A stretch of 41,579 bases of DNA from Sphaerochaetaceae bacterium. GTDB lineage: Bacteria; Spirochaetota; Spirochaetia; Sphaerochaetales; Sphaerochaetaceae. The position numbers and the translations under genes are program-made. This document shows, in pieces, positions 34,311-41,579 of the stretch. Below the pieces are notes generated by a model. The model was not told the DNA's origin. It ran no database searches and saw only the letters and a list, made by a program, of their open reading frames with translations. Position 1 is the first letter of the stretch. Every line of letters begins with the position of its first letter. The DNA is taken from the NCBI GenBank assembly GCA_023231265.1, contig JALNVT010000001.1, positions 1-41,579 of the forward strand. The letters are read 5' to 3'.

Positions 34311-34811
34311 TTAAGTCTTATCAAAGCTATCAATCCATTCTTTTGAATATTGGGTCACACTGGGTGATTTAGCTCCATAAAGTTTATGTAACTCACGGCT
34401 CTTCTTTCTGTTTTTGAATTCTCTTTTTTCAATTTTTTCAGTATATAGAGCACCGTAATAGTTTTTTTTCATCATCTGTTTTCGTTTTTCAACAGGCTTT
34501 TTATTCTTGCCAATGCCATAATGCATTGTTAGTACCATAAATAACCACAATAAAGAAATAATTAAAAAAATGTAATAACCCGCATTGGTTGTAAAGTAAA
34601 TTGGCAGATCTTCTAATATTTTATTATCAAATGGTAGCTGTCCGCCATTGTTGTCTATAATTATTGATCCTTGAAGAGATACAAAGAATATGTTTAGCAG
34701 CAACGGGACAATCCAATATCCTCCTTCTTTTGAAAAAAGAAAGTGAATTATAATAAAGAGTGATATTAAATATGATATCAGTACAAGTGTTTGCAATAGA
34801 AAACTATTCAT
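34311..34811 (-). CDS. small membrane protein of unknown function
   Basis: I do not recognise this 166-aa protein. Three hydrophobic segments are visible (about residues 5-26, 32-51 and 76-97). A strongly basic cytoplasmic tail of about 65 residues follows, rich in Lys, Arg and Tyr. A polar loop containing NNGGQLPFDNKILEDLP separates segments two and three. AAGGAG precedes ATG 34811. It is first gene of the minus-strand group with aroK, aroC, XPB and the XPB partner, and divergent from dgt. Confidence 0.7.
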   Translation of the reverse strand: MNSFLLQTLVLISYLISLFIIIHFLFSKEGGYWIVPLLLNIFFVSLQGSIIIDNNGGQLPFDNKILEDLPIYFTTNAGYYIFLIISLLWLFMVLTMHYGIGKNKKPVEKRKQMMKKNYYGALYTEKIEKREFKNRKKSRELHKLYGAKSPSVTQYSKEWIDSFDKT

Positions 34812-34845
34812 ATACGAACTCCTTAGTGGAAATTTTGATTATTAA

Positions 34846-34855
34846 ATGATATCAT
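34846..34855. promoter_or_regulatory. palindrome in the dgt divergent region
   Basis: ATGATATCAT is a perfect 10-base palindrome in the 56-base gap between the divergent membrane-protein gene and dgt. TATCAT on either strand could be a -10, but no matching -35 is evident. Confidence 0.3.
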
Positions 34856-34867
34856 AATTTACGGGGT

Positions 34868-36034
34868 ATGGGAATGATTAATAAGAACTTACTAAATGAA
34901 CTTTCAGATCAGCAACTTCAAAAAAGAGAGAAGAAGAGAGTACGAGATGTGAGAAGTCAATACTACAGGGATACCACAGCTATAATTCATTCTTCAGCTT
35001 TCAGAAGGTTGAAACATAAAACTCAGGTTTTTTATGCACCCAGCAATGATCACATATGCACCAGAATGGAGCACTGCCTTCATGTTGCATCAATTGCATC
35101 GACTGTAAGTCGAGGCCTATCTTTAAATGGAGAGCTTGCTTGGGCAATTGGAATGGGACATGATTTAGGACACACTCCATTTGGACATTTAGGAGAATCA
35201 ATAATAAGTGAGATGAGAGTCAATGCAGGATTTCCTCCATTTGAGCATGAAATACACTCTCTTCGTGTTGTAGATTTTCTCTCTCATAGAGGTGAGGGAA
35301 TGAATCTGACATATGCCGTCCGTGACGGCATTGTATGTCACTGTGGTGAGACAACAGAAAAAAACATACATCCAGATTTCAGAATCAAAAATCTAGAAGT
35401 CATTGGAAGTAAAAAAAACTTGATTCCCGCAACCTATGAAGCATGTGTGGTTAGATTCTGTGATTCCATTGCTTATCTTGGCAGAGATTTTGAAGATGCA
35501 TGTCGATTGAAATTGATAGATGAGGATGAACAACCTTCCGTTGCCAGAGAAGTTCTTGGCCCCAACAATGGTCAGATAATTGATACATTGGTAAATGATT
35601 TGATTGAAAATAGCAATGAAAAAAATGGAATAAGCTTCAGTGAAGAGAAATATTCAGCTATAAAGGTTATGAAGCAGTTCAATTACGATAAGATTTATCG
35701 CTCTCCTTTATTAGATGGATATAGAAAATATTTTACAAGGTTGTTAAATCTTATTGCAGATTACCTAAATTCATTATACAGTGAATTTGGTGCTGATGTA
35801 GAATTATATCAAAACGAAAAAAATATGCTTGCATCTGGATTTGCACAGCATGTAAGTGAGATGGAAAGTAAATATATAGAAAAGGAAGGCAATTCTGATC
35901 TGTTAATTTATGATTATATAGCTGGTATGAGTGATAATTTTGCCCTTGATTGTGCAAAAGAGATTCTCATACCTGAGCATTTAAATGAACATTTAGAATC
36001 TTCATTAACTGGTAAATGGTTTGATGCAAGATAA
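34868..36034 (+). CDS. dgt: deoxyguanosinetriphosphate triphosphohydrolase-like HD protein
   Basis: HD-domain dNTPase cleaving dNTPs to deoxynucleosides and triphosphate, a control on dNTP pools. FRRLKHKTQVF with the family's RLxxKTQV pattern is at about 46-56. Metal ligands are His69 (RMEHCLHV) and His98-Asp99 (GMGHDLGHTPFGHLGE), with a later Asp in VRFCDSIAYLGRDFEDA. At 388 aa it belongs to the shorter, broad-specificity type rather than the 505-aa E. coli Dgt. ATG 34868 follows ACGGGGT; ATG 34874 is an alternative. The next gene is 31 bases downstream. Confidence 0.9.
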   Translation: MGMINKNLLNELSDQQLQKREKKRVRDVRSQYYRDTTAIIHSSAFRRLKHKTQVFYAPSNDHICTRMEHCLHVASIASTVSRGLSLNGELAWAIGMGHDLGHTPFGHLGESIISEMRVNAGFPPFEHEIHSLRVVDFLSHRGEGMNLTYAVRDGIVCHCGETTEKNIHPDFRIKNLEVIGSKKNLIPATYEACVVRFCDSIAYLGRDFEDACRLKLIDEDEQPSVAREVLGPNNGQIIDTLVNDLIENSNEKNGISFSEEKYSAIKVMKQFNYDKIYRSPLLDGYRKYFTRLLNLIADYLNSLYSEFGADVELYQNEKNMLASGFAQHVSEMESKYIEKEGNSDLLIYDYIAGMSDNFALDCAKEILIPEHLNEHLESSLTGKWFDAR

Positions 36035-36065
36035 AATGAAAAAATAAAATACAGGAGATTATAAT

Positions 36066-37400
36066 ATGGGCGCATTTAAAGCTTATGATATTCGTGGCGT
36101 ATTTGGAAAGGACATTGATGAAGATTTGGCTTACAAAGTTGGATTCTTTCTACCAAAATTATTGAAAACAAATGAAGTGTTGGTCGGTAGAGATATCAGA
36201 CTGAGCAGTGATAGTTTATATGAAGCATTGACACAAGGTGTTATGGATTCTGGTAACTATGTTATTTCAATTGGTAGATCAACAACTCCAATGGTATATT
36301 TCTCAACTGTTTATTACCACTGCAAAGCAAGTGTTCAAATTACAGCTTCTCATAACCCAAAAGAATACAACGGACTGAAGATCAGTAGAGAATTTGCTAT
36401 TCCAGTTGGTGGTGAGACCGGTCTTAAAGAACTGGAGCAGATGGTCAATAATGAACCAGTTGTTAAAGTTCCAAGTGATAAAAGAGGAACTGTTAAAGTA
36501 GTAGATGCTAAAAAAGCTTATCTAGAGTTCTTAAGAAAATATCAACCAGATTTTTCAAATCTAAAACTAGCTATAGATTGCAGCAATGGTGTTGCTCCTC
36601 TTATCGTAAAAGACCTATTGGGACCAAATCATATCTACTTAAACTTTGATATGGATGGATCATTCCCAAATCATGAACCAAATCCTTTAGATCCTACAAC
36701 ATGTGAACAGCTTCAAAAAACAGTTGTTGAAAACAAATGTGATCTAGGTATTATCTATGATGGTGATGCAGATAGAGTTATGTTCATTGATGAAAAGGGT
36801 ACATATATCAATGCTGACCATGCAATGGCTCTATTAGGTGAAAAGATGATTGACATGCCAGGAGAGAAGATTGCAGTATGTGATATCAGAACTAGCAAAT
36901 CAACAACAGATTACCTAGCAAAATTAGGCTTTGAAATTGATCTTTGGAAAGTTGGACATGTTAATGCTAAAGCAAAACTAAGAGAGACTGGTGCTGTCTT
37001 TGGTGGAGAACTTGCAGGTCATTACTATTTCAAGGAGTTCAACAATTGTGATAGTGCAATGTTTGCAACATTGATGATGCTTTCTGTAGTATCTAATCAT
37101 AAGAGAGAAGGCAAGAGCTTCAGTGAAGTGATGAAATCAATAATTCATTATGAATCTAGTGGTGAGATCAACTTCAAGATCAATGATAAAGATAAAGTTA
37201 TGGAAACATTAAAAGATGTCTATGCTAAAGACTGTGAGAAGCTTTATGACTTTGATGGTTATAGAATTGAATATCCAACATGGTGGTTCAATATCAGAAA
37301 GAGCAATACAGAACCTTATCTAAGACTCGTAGCTGAAGCTGCAACTAAAGAAGAATTGGCTGAAAAACTTGAAGAGTTAAAACAGTACATTCATGATTAA
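36066..37400 (+). CDS. phosphomannomutase/phosphoglucomutase
   Basis: Alpha-D-phosphohexomutase interconverting sugar 1- and 6-phosphates, feeding nucleotide sugars for surface polysaccharide. The phosphoserine loop is TASHNP (residues 93-98, Ser95). The Mg loop is DGDADR (232-237). The sugar-specificity loop is GGELAGHYYF, and the phosphate-binding loop RKSNTEPYLRLV is near the C-terminus. The four-domain length of 444 aa is normal. GGELAGH favours PMM/PGM over phosphoglucosamine mutase. It lies 31 bases after dgt with CAGGAG upstream. Confidence 0.9.
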   Translation: MGAFKAYDIRGVFGKDIDEDLAYKVGFFLPKLLKTNEVLVGRDIRLSSDSLYEALTQGVMDSGNYVISIGRSTTPMVYFSTVYYHCKASVQITASHNPKEYNGLKISREFAIPVGGETGLKELEQMVNNEPVVKVPSDKRGTVKVVDAKKAYLEFLRKYQPDFSNLKLAIDCSNGVAPLIVKDLLGPNHIYLNFDMDGSFPNHEPNPLDPTTCEQLQKTVVENKCDLGIIYDGDADRVMFIDEKGTYINADHAMALLGEKMIDMPGEKIAVCDIRTSKSTTDYLAKLGFEIDLWKVGHVNAKAKLRETGAVFGGELAGHYYFKEFNNCDSAMFATLMMLSVVSNHKREGKSFSEVMKSIIHYESSGEINFKINDKDKVMETLKDVYAKDCEKLYDFDGYRIEYPTWWFNIRKSNTEPYLRLVAEAATKEELAEKLEELKQYIHD

Positions 37401-37455
37401 TCTTTGATATTGAATGCTGATGCGTATCATATGTATGCATCTTGATTGTAATAAA

Positions 37456-37500
37456 AAAAGGGGATTTATTAGATTTTTACCTAATATATCTCCTTTTTAC
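37456..37500. terminator. bidirectional terminator between the mutase gene and nrdR
   Basis: A 17-base arm (37456-37472) pairs with 37481-37497 with two mismatches. It has A residues on the left and T residues on the right, as expected for convergent genes. The rest of the 157-base gap holds nothing else. Confidence 0.8.
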
Positions 37501-37557
37501 TTTGCACATATATGATAGACCATTAATTAAATCAAAACCAGTGGCGTTTATGTAAAT

Positions 37558-38031
37558 TTAATTGTCTGATTTCTCACGAAGGTTCAATCTTTCAATCTCT
37601 TGAATGAATTGGTCCAGATCCTCAAAAGCTCTGTATACAGAAGCAAATCGTACATAGGCTACAGTATTTATAGTGGATAGCTGTTTCAAAGCTTCCTCTC
37701 CAATGTCTGAAGATTTTATCTTTCTATCATGACCTGCCTGTTCAGCAACTGCATCTTCAATATCATCTAGAAGTTGATTCAATATTTCCTCAGATATATC
37801 CAATTTCTCAGTACAACTACGAATTCCTCTTTCAACTTTCTTTATATCAAATTGTTGGCTTCTACCATCTTTCTTTATTACTGTGATTGTCTTCTCTTCA
37901 ATTTTTTCATAACTAGTAAAACGGTATCCACATTCTAGACATTCTCGTCTACGCCTGATACTGGATCCTTGTGAATTTTGTCTTGATTCTAATACTTTAT
38001 CTTTTAAACTTCCACATTTTGGACATCTCAT
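37558..38031 (-). CDS. nrdR: transcriptional repressor NrdR
   Basis: ATP/dATP-responsive repressor of ribonucleotide reductase genes. The N-terminal zinc ribbon has C3, C6, C31 and C34 (MRCPKCGS, ECLECGYRF), with SRQNSQGSSIRRRR between. The ATP-cone starts at about residue 47 (ITVIKKDGRSQQFD). ATG 38031 gives the normal 157 aa. The frame is open for 105 bases further upstream but that part has no family match. No ribonucleotide reductase gene or clear NrdR box is in the window. nfo lies upstream on the same strand, 114 bases away. Confidence 0.95.
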   Translation of the reverse strand: MRCPKCGSLKDKVLESRQNSQGSSIRRRRECLECGYRFTSYEKIEEKTITVIKKDGRSQQFDIKKVERGIRSCTEKLDISEEILNQLLDDIEDAVAEQAGHDRKIKSSDIGEEALKQLSTINTVAYVRFASVYRAFEDLDQFIQEIERLNLREKSDN

Positions 38032-38088
38032 ATGTTTACCTACTTTAATTATTTCAAGATTAATATAATAAAAAAAATAATAAAAATC

Positions 38089-38146
38089 TAGTGTTACGTA
38101 TATCCTTAATTGGCTAATTAGAGAAAAAAGTAACACTACATGTAGT
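38089..38146 (-). promoter_or_regulatory. nested inverted repeats between nfo and nrdR
   Basis: TAGTGTTAC (38089-38097) pairs perfectly with GTAACACTA (38130-38138), enclosing TAATT/AATTA (about 38107-38120). A perfect palindrome ACTACATGTAGT (38135-38146) overlaps the outer arm and the nfo stop. It could be an operator or an attenuating RNA for nrdR. No poly-T follows directly. Confidence 0.45.
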
Positions 38147-38967
38147 TATTTGCTTAGATTCTTGATCAATGCAATTTCTTTTTTATATCCATTAAGTTCA
38201 TTTGGTGTTTCTAGTATGAAAGGGAGACTTTTTAATCTTGGATGATTTACAATGTGCTCAATAGCATCAATACCTATATTCCCTTCACCTAATTTTTCAT
38301 GCCTGTCTTTATGTGAATTCAATGTGTTCTTGCTGTCATTCAGATGGATTGCCTTTAAATTTTCAATTCCAAGAGTTCTATCAAAGTTATCGATTACAAG
38401 ATCAAGCTCTGTTCTTATATCATATCCACCATCAAAAATATGACAGGTATCAAGGACATAACCAATTTTGTCCTTCCTATCAATTCGATCATAGATTGCC
38501 TTGAGCTCATCAAAAGTTCGACCCATCTCTGTTCCTTTCCCACTCATTGTTTCAAGACAGAAAGTAACAGGAGTATCAACTTTCAGTATTTCATTTATAC
38601 CATCTGCAATTTGAATTATTCCAATATCTGCTCCCTGCTGAGTATGTGATCCTGGGTGAATATTGTAATATGGACAGCCAATTGTAGTCAGTCGCTGCAA
38701 GTCGTCCTTTATTATATCAACAGCCAGTTCTCTTAAATCTTCTCTTTTTGAGCATAAGTTTAAAATGTATGGAGCATGAGCTACATATGGGGTATTCCAT
38801 ATTTCTTTGAATTTTGTTATATCTTCTAAGTCCAACGCTTTAGCTTTTGTTCCACGAGGGTTTCTTGTGAAGAATTGAAATGTTGTGGCTCCAAGTTCCA
38901 TTGCTTGTTTTGCCATTGCTTCATATCCTTTACTGCTGGATAGATGGCATCCTATTAGTTTTTTCAT
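38146..38967 (-). CDS. nfo: endonuclease IV (AP endonuclease)
   Basis: Zinc-dependent AP endonuclease of base excision repair, cutting 5' of abasic sites. The TIM-barrel metal ligands are recognisable in QFFTRNPRG, YNIHPGS, CLETMSGKGTEMG, YVLDTCHIFDGGYD and HLNDSKN with SHKDRHEKLGEGNIG. The length of 273 aa is normal. ATG 38967 has AAGGA about 9 bases upstream. nrdR follows in the same direction. Confidence 0.95.
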   Translation of the reverse strand: MKKLIGCHLSSSKGYEAMAKQAMELGATTFQFFTRNPRGTKAKALDLEDITKFKEIWNTPYVAHAPYILNLCSKREDLRELAVDIIKDDLQRLTTIGCPYYNIHPGSHTQQGADIGIIQIADGINEILKVDTPVTFCLETMSGKGTEMGRTFDELKAIYDRIDRKDKIGYVLDTCHIFDGGYDIRTELDLVIDNFDRTLGIENLKAIHLNDSKNTLNSHKDRHEKLGEGNIGIDAIEHIVNHPRLKSLPFILETPNELNGYKKEIALIKNLSK

Positions 38968-39073
38968 AAATGTTAATCCTTAGGTTAAGATTACTAAATA
39001 TAAATAATAAATCCAGTAGATTTGCTATAAAAACGTGTTTTTTGGACCTAAATTAATTTTATTTGAAACAAAG

Positions 39074-39125
39074 TGTACTTTTTGTACAAAATATGTTGCA
39101 AATTTTTATAAAATGTGATTATATT
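39074..39125 (+). promoter_or_regulatory. promoter and inverted repeat upstream of the HTH-ACT gene
   Basis: TTGCAA (39096-39101), 18 bases, TATATT (39120-39125) preceded by TG at -2, an extended -10. Just upstream TGTAC (39074-39078) and GTACA (39084-39088) form an inverted repeat with a T5 spacer, suitable as an operator. Confidence 0.6.
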
Positions 39126-39147
39126 AACAAAGTAATGGAGGCATTAT

Positions 39148-39801
39148 ATGGCAGAATCAGTTAGCAGTTGTGTAAAAAGAATTATAGACAAAACACCTTT
39201 TATTCACGAAATGTTGGTGAGAGGTATTCTTTCTTTCAGTAATTATGCCTCATCAATCAAACAAGAGGTCGAAGAGAGCTATGGTAAAAGTGTAAAGCAC
39301 AGTGCTATAGTTATGGCTATTCGCCGTTATGGTGAGGAGCTCAAAGTTAGAGATAGTGTAGAAAAGAAAATAAATGTTGATTATGAAATTGTCATGAAGA
39401 CAAAAATCTGTGATTTAAACATTGTTCGTAATGATAAGTTCATCTCAAAACTCTCAAAATTATATAATGAAGTTTCAACTGAAAAAGGTGATTTCCTGAA
39501 TGTTTCTTTGGGATCACATGAAATATCTGTTTCTGTCAGTGAGAAATATAAAAATATAGTTGATGAAATCGCTATTGGCGAGGAAATCCTTCATCAGAAA
39601 GATGATCTTGTAGCTCTGTCTCTTGTATTTTCAGGAGAGTTCATGGCAACACCAGGTATTGTATATGAAGCTGTAAGAAAACTTGCTTGGGAAGTAATCA
39701 ACGTAATCGAGATAGTTTCAACAAAAAGTGAGCTCACTTTTGTTATAAATAGAGAAGATTCAATGAGAGCATTTGATGTGTTGCAGTCTTTTCTAGTATA
39801 A
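39148..39801 (+). CDS. HTH and ACT-like domain protein, putative regulator
   Basis: A 217-aa cytoplasmic protein not in a family I can name. The first 65 residues are helical (FIHEMLVRGILSFSNYASSI, then SAIVMAIRRYGEEL) and resemble a DNA-binding helical domain. The C-terminal 75 residues read like an ACT domain, close to the second ACT of aspartokinase: LALSLVFS-like strand, ATPGIVYEAVRKLAWEVINVIEIVSTKSELTFV-type pattern (glycine after Pro, then helix, then Ile/Val strand) and a final helix. ACT domains bind amino acids or other small ligands. GGAGG lies 6-7 bases before ATG. A promoter with an inverted repeat precedes it and an NTPase follows 8 bases later. A regulatory role is inference. 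Confidence 0.6.
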   Translation: MAESVSSCVKRIIDKTPFIHEMLVRGILSFSNYASSIKQEVEESYGKSVKHSAIVMAIRRYGEELKVRDSVEKKINVDYEIVMKTKICDLNIVRNDKFISKLSKLYNEVSTEKGDFLNVSLGSHEISVSVSEKYKNIVDEIAIGEEILHQKDDLVALSLVFSGEFMATPGIVYEAVRKLAWEVINVIEIVSTKSELTFVINREDSMRAFDVLQSFLV

Positions 39802-39809
39802 TTTAAAAC

Positions 39810-40304
39810 ATGCAAGTAACTATCATAAGCGCAGAAATAAATTCAGGAAAAACAACCTATGCCAAGCATTTAATTGAGGGGCATGAGATGGAGTATCTTG
39901 GATTTCTTTCTTTATCAGACTCTCTAAAAAAAGAATTTTATCTGCAGGACATAAATGACCGAAAGAAAATTCTTATAATGAGTGAGAGTGGCAATGATGC
40001 ATATGAAAAGCTTGGAAGATTTTATCTGGACCCCAATGGCTTCGATATTGCTTTCAATTCATTGATTGAAGAGATCAACAATTCTTCAGATAATAAAACT
40101 GTGCTTATAGATGAGGTCGGAAGACTGGAGTTGCGAGGAAAGGGGTTCAATGCTCTTATAAACAAACTTATAGAGATGGATATAGATTTATTGCTCTGCG
40201 TGAGAAAGTCCTTTGTGCGTGAGGTTATTGAAAAATATGGATTCACAAACTGCAAGGTCATCAATGTAGAGTATGATGAATCATTTCGAAAATCTAATGC
40301 ATAA
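39810..40304 (+). CDS. P-loop NTPase, THEP1-like
   Basis: A 164-aa nucleotide hydrolase resembling the THEP1/NTPase_1 family. Walker A is AEINSGKTT (residues 8-16) and Walker B VLIDEVGRLEL (about 97-107), where the DEVG-x-LE pattern is characteristic. The rest has a simple alpha/beta fold with a C-terminal helical extension. No membrane segment is seen. Family members hydrolyse NTPs in vitro; a cellular role is not established. The ribosome site is weak and the gap to the HTH-ACT gene is 8 bases, so coupled translation is likely. A strong terminator follows. Confidence 0.75.
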   Translation: MQVTIISAEINSGKTTYAKHLIEGHEMEYLGFLSLSDSLKKEFYLQDINDRKKILIMSESGNDAYEKLGRFYLDPNGFDIAFNSLIEEINNSSDNKTVLIDEVGRLELRGKGFNALINKLIEMDIDLLLCVRKSFVREVIEKYGFTNCKVINVEYDESFRKSNA

Positions 40305-40321
40305 ATTAATTTGGATATAAA

Positions 40322-40351
40322 AAAAAGAGGAAGTTATAACATCCTCTTTTT
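40322..40351. terminator. bidirectional terminator between NTPase and mini-histone genes
   Basis: AAAAAGAGGA (40322-40331) pairs perfectly with TCCTCTTTTT (40342-40351), with poly-A on one side and poly-T on the other. It serves both converging genes. Confidence 0.93.
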
Positions 40352-40366
40352 TAATACAGACATAGC

Positions 40367-40546
40367 TTAAGCCATATTGTTTTTTTCTTCCATAATTTCT
40401 TTTCTGCGGATTTTGCAAAGATTAGAAATCTCTGAAAGAGCTTTTCTTGCACGTGCAGCAGATGCCTTTACACCTTTTTCTGTAAATTTAGCATTTTCTG
40501 CTTCGTAAGTTTCAACCTGAGCTAAGAGTTCTTCACTAGTAGTCAT
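40367..40546 (-). CDS. histone H1/Hc1-like small DNA-binding protein
   Basis: A 59-aa protein, ATG 40546 with GGAGG 6 bases upstream. The central segment EKGVKASAARARKALSEI followed by NLCKIRRKEI matches the KG-x-KAS-x-RARKA-x-x-EI pattern of bacterial histone H1-like (Hc1-type) proteins of Bacteroidetes, chlamydiae and spirochaetes. It is helical throughout, with an acidic N-terminal helix, a basic middle and an acidic end. It probably binds DNA non-specifically as a nucleoid protein. It lacks the long Lys/Ala tail of chlamydial Hc1. It has its own likely promoter (TTGCTT and TGATAATAT at about 40576-40603 on the minus strand) and shares the terminator with the THEP1-like gene. Confidence 0.75.
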   Translation of the reverse strand: MTTSEELLAQVETYEAENAKFTEKGVKASAARARKALSEISNLCKIRRKEIMEEKNNMA

Positions 40547-41001
40547 TTAAGGCCTCCAATTTATTTGATAGATTAATATTATCATATATGTGGTAAAAAG
40601 CAACAAAAAAAGAATGAATAACAAGCAAAAAACCCTTTTTTTTGGTTTAAATAAGCGATTTTAAAGAAAATGAAAGAATTCTATACATCAAAAATAGGTT
40701 TGAATATGAATTATAAGATTTCTTTTGGATTAAAGTTTTATTAACTTTTGAATTCTTAAATGAGTGCAGTTGAATCAATACATTTGAGTTTTACTCATTT
40801 TTTAGCATAATAACAATTTCCAATTACATAAAAATAGTTTGATTGATTTTAGATATTCAACAGTCTAACTGAAATGTTTTTAAAGAAATTGTTCAGTAAA
40901 ATCAAACGAATTGCAGCATCTATTGATTAAAAACAGTCTCAAACAACACACAGAAAAAGTATCAAGAGCCGTTTTTTCAAATTATAATTTTGATGAGATA
41001 C
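40547..41001. other. gene-free region with an orphan plus-strand hairpin
   Basis: No coding sequence that I can support. AAATGAGT (40758-40765) pairs with ACTCATTT (40793-40800), followed by T to 40803, a terminator-like element on the plus strand with no gene before it. A weaker AAACC/GGTTT hairpin lies at 40630-40648. The left edge carries the likely mini-histone promoter. Confidence 0.45.
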
Positions 41002-41032
41002 AAAAAAAACTTCTTCATAATAGAAGAAGTTT
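41002..41032 (-). terminator. terminator of tRNA-Tyr
   Basis: AAACTTCTTC (41007-41016) pairs perfectly with GAAGAAGTTT (41023-41032), loop ATAATA. On the minus strand an unbroken T-run follows (41002-41009 as A). It begins 4 bases after the tRNA. Confidence 0.92.
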
Positions 41033-41035
41033 GAT

Positions 41036-41117
41036 TGGGGAGAGAAGGATTCGAACCTTCGAAGGCGTAGCCAACAGATTTACAGTCTGGCCCCTTTGAC
41101 CGCTCGGGAACCTCCCC
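41036..41117 (-). tRNA. tRNA-Tyr (anticodon GTA)
   Basis: Read on the minus strand, an 82-nt class II tRNA: acceptor GGGGAGG pairing with TCTCCCC (one G-T), discriminator A, D arm CCCGAGCGGTCAAAGGG, anticodon loop CTGTAAA, a long variable arm (about TTGGCTACGCC) and T arm GAAGG-TTCGAAT-CCTTC. The length and long variable arm fit bacterial tRNA-Tyr. The top pair of the anticodon stem is a C-U mismatch if the helix is counted as five pairs. CCA is not encoded. Confidence 0.96.
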
Positions 41118-41152
41118 GGTCATACCATTGCTTTCGCTCAAGTACAAGTAGG

Positions 41153-41181
41153 AATATAATGCAAAAATTGAATTGGGTCAA
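41153..41181 (-). promoter_or_regulatory. tRNA-Tyr promoter
   Basis: On the minus strand TTGACC (41176-41181) and TATATT (41153-41158) are spaced exactly 17 bases, about 35 bases before the mature tRNA 5' end. Confidence 0.8.
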
Positions 41182-41182
41182 T

Positions 41183-41204
41183 AACTTTCTTTGAAAGTTT
41201 TTTT
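41183..41204 (+). terminator. orphan plus-strand terminator beside the tRNA promoter
   Basis: AACTTTC (41183-41189) pairs with GAAAGTT (41193-41199) on a 3-base loop, followed by five T. It works only on the plus strand, where no gene precedes it. The rest of the 323-base interval 41118-41440 holds only AT-rich DNA and the elements listed. Confidence 0.5.
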
Positions 41205-41406
41205 ATTTTTAAATTGCAAATTAAGTATTTTTTATATGATTTAAATATTAGATATAATAACTGGATTATATTTCATTGATATCAACTGTTTTATCAATTT
41301 TATGTGATTGCATTTATCTTGAATTTGAATAAAAAATATTCCTACCATATATGAAGACTTCTCTATTAAGATTTATCTGTTATATATGCTAGGAAATTTA
41401 AAATTT

Positions 41407-41424
41407 CAATACAATCAAGTATTG
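41407..41424 (-). terminator. possible terminator of the gene at the window end
   Basis: CAATAC (41407-41412) pairs with GTATTG (41419-41424) around a 6-base loop, 17 bases after the stop of the partial gene. On the minus strand AAATTTT follows, a modest T-run. Confidence 0.45.
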
Positions 41425-41440
41425 AGAGAAAGATTGATTA

Positions 41441-41579
41441 TTAGTTGTTAAAGGCCTCTAAAAAAGTAGCAACAGTTTCATTAACAACTGCCATCTTTAT
41501 GTCTGTTTTATCACTATAAAAACCGTAAGAGTGAGAATCGCCAGTAACAGCAACGGCAGATGCACCTAATTTTTCAGCT
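41441..41579 (-). CDS. C-terminal fragment of an unidentified protein
   Basis: The minus strand is open from the window edge to a TAA at 41443-41441, giving the last 45 residues of a larger protein. It contains GASAVAVTGDSHSYGFYSD and ends TVATFLEAFNN. The alternating small residues, Val and Gly, then an amphipathic last helix, suggest the end of an alpha/beta enzyme. Codon use and composition match neighbouring genes. I cannot name the family from this piece; the upstream part lies outside the window. Confidence 0.6.
   Translation of the reverse strand, partial: AEKLGASAVAVTGDSHSYGFYSDKTDIKMAVVNETVATFLEAFNN

Noticed and set aside
40911..41099. Plus-strand open frame of 62 codons
   Set aside because: It runs through tRNA-Tyr and its terminator, has no ribosome binding site and shows no protein-like pattern.

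Overview
This is an AT-rich chromosomal segment of housekeeping genes from a bacterium, most likely a low-GC spirochaete (Treponema or a close relative). Evidence for that placement: the rpsB-tsf-frr-uppS-cdsA-dxr-rseP order without pyrH, a DUF2232-type membrane protein between rpsR and rplI, a 30-residue AURKAIP1/COX24-type ribosomal protein, a bacterial XPB helicase, and a Hc1-like mini-histone. TTG and GTG starts with good Shine-Dalgarno sites are common. The assignment is inferred from gene order and family recall, not from a search. No insertion sequence, prophage, CRISPR array or rRNA was seen.

Layout. 0-6.2 kb: metG, a secreted protein of unknown function, a FemAB-like aminoacyltransferase and, convergent to it, murD. 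6.2-11 kb: a structured RNA leader and a tiny ribosomal-protein gene, then an operon rpsF-ssb-rpsR-DUF2232-rplI-dnaB with a leader resembling the S6:S18 binding element. 11-23 kb, minus strand: a radical SAM protein, then (in transcription order) ABC-F, maf, rpsB, tsf, frr, uppS, cdsA, dxr, rseP and a metallo-beta-lactamase-fold protein. This group joins translation to isoprenoid and lipid precursor synthesis and envelope proteolysis. 23-28.6 kb, plus strand: a fused aroDE and a large soluble hybrid histidine kinase with many PAS modules. 28.6-34.8 kb, minus strand: membrane protein-aroK-aroC-XPB-XPB partner. 34.9-39 kb: dgt and a phosphohexomutase (plus), nfo and nrdR (minus). 39.1-41.6 kb: an HTH-ACT regulator-like protein with a THEP1-like NTPase, a mini-histone, tRNA-Tyr and the 3' end of an unidentified gene.

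How the genes work together. Three shikimate-pathway genes (aroDE, aroK, aroC) cover four steps to chorismate. murD, the FemAB-like enzyme, uppS and rseP serve the envelope. dnaB, ssb, dgt, nrdR, nfo and the XPB pair serve replication, dNTP control and repair. The least explained parts are the structured leader before the mini ribosomal protein, the HTH-ACT/NTPase pair behind a clear inverted repeat, a T8G8 tract ahead of the hybrid kinase, the competing hairpins before rpsB, and hairpin/T-run elements without a gene on the plus strand around tRNA-Tyr.
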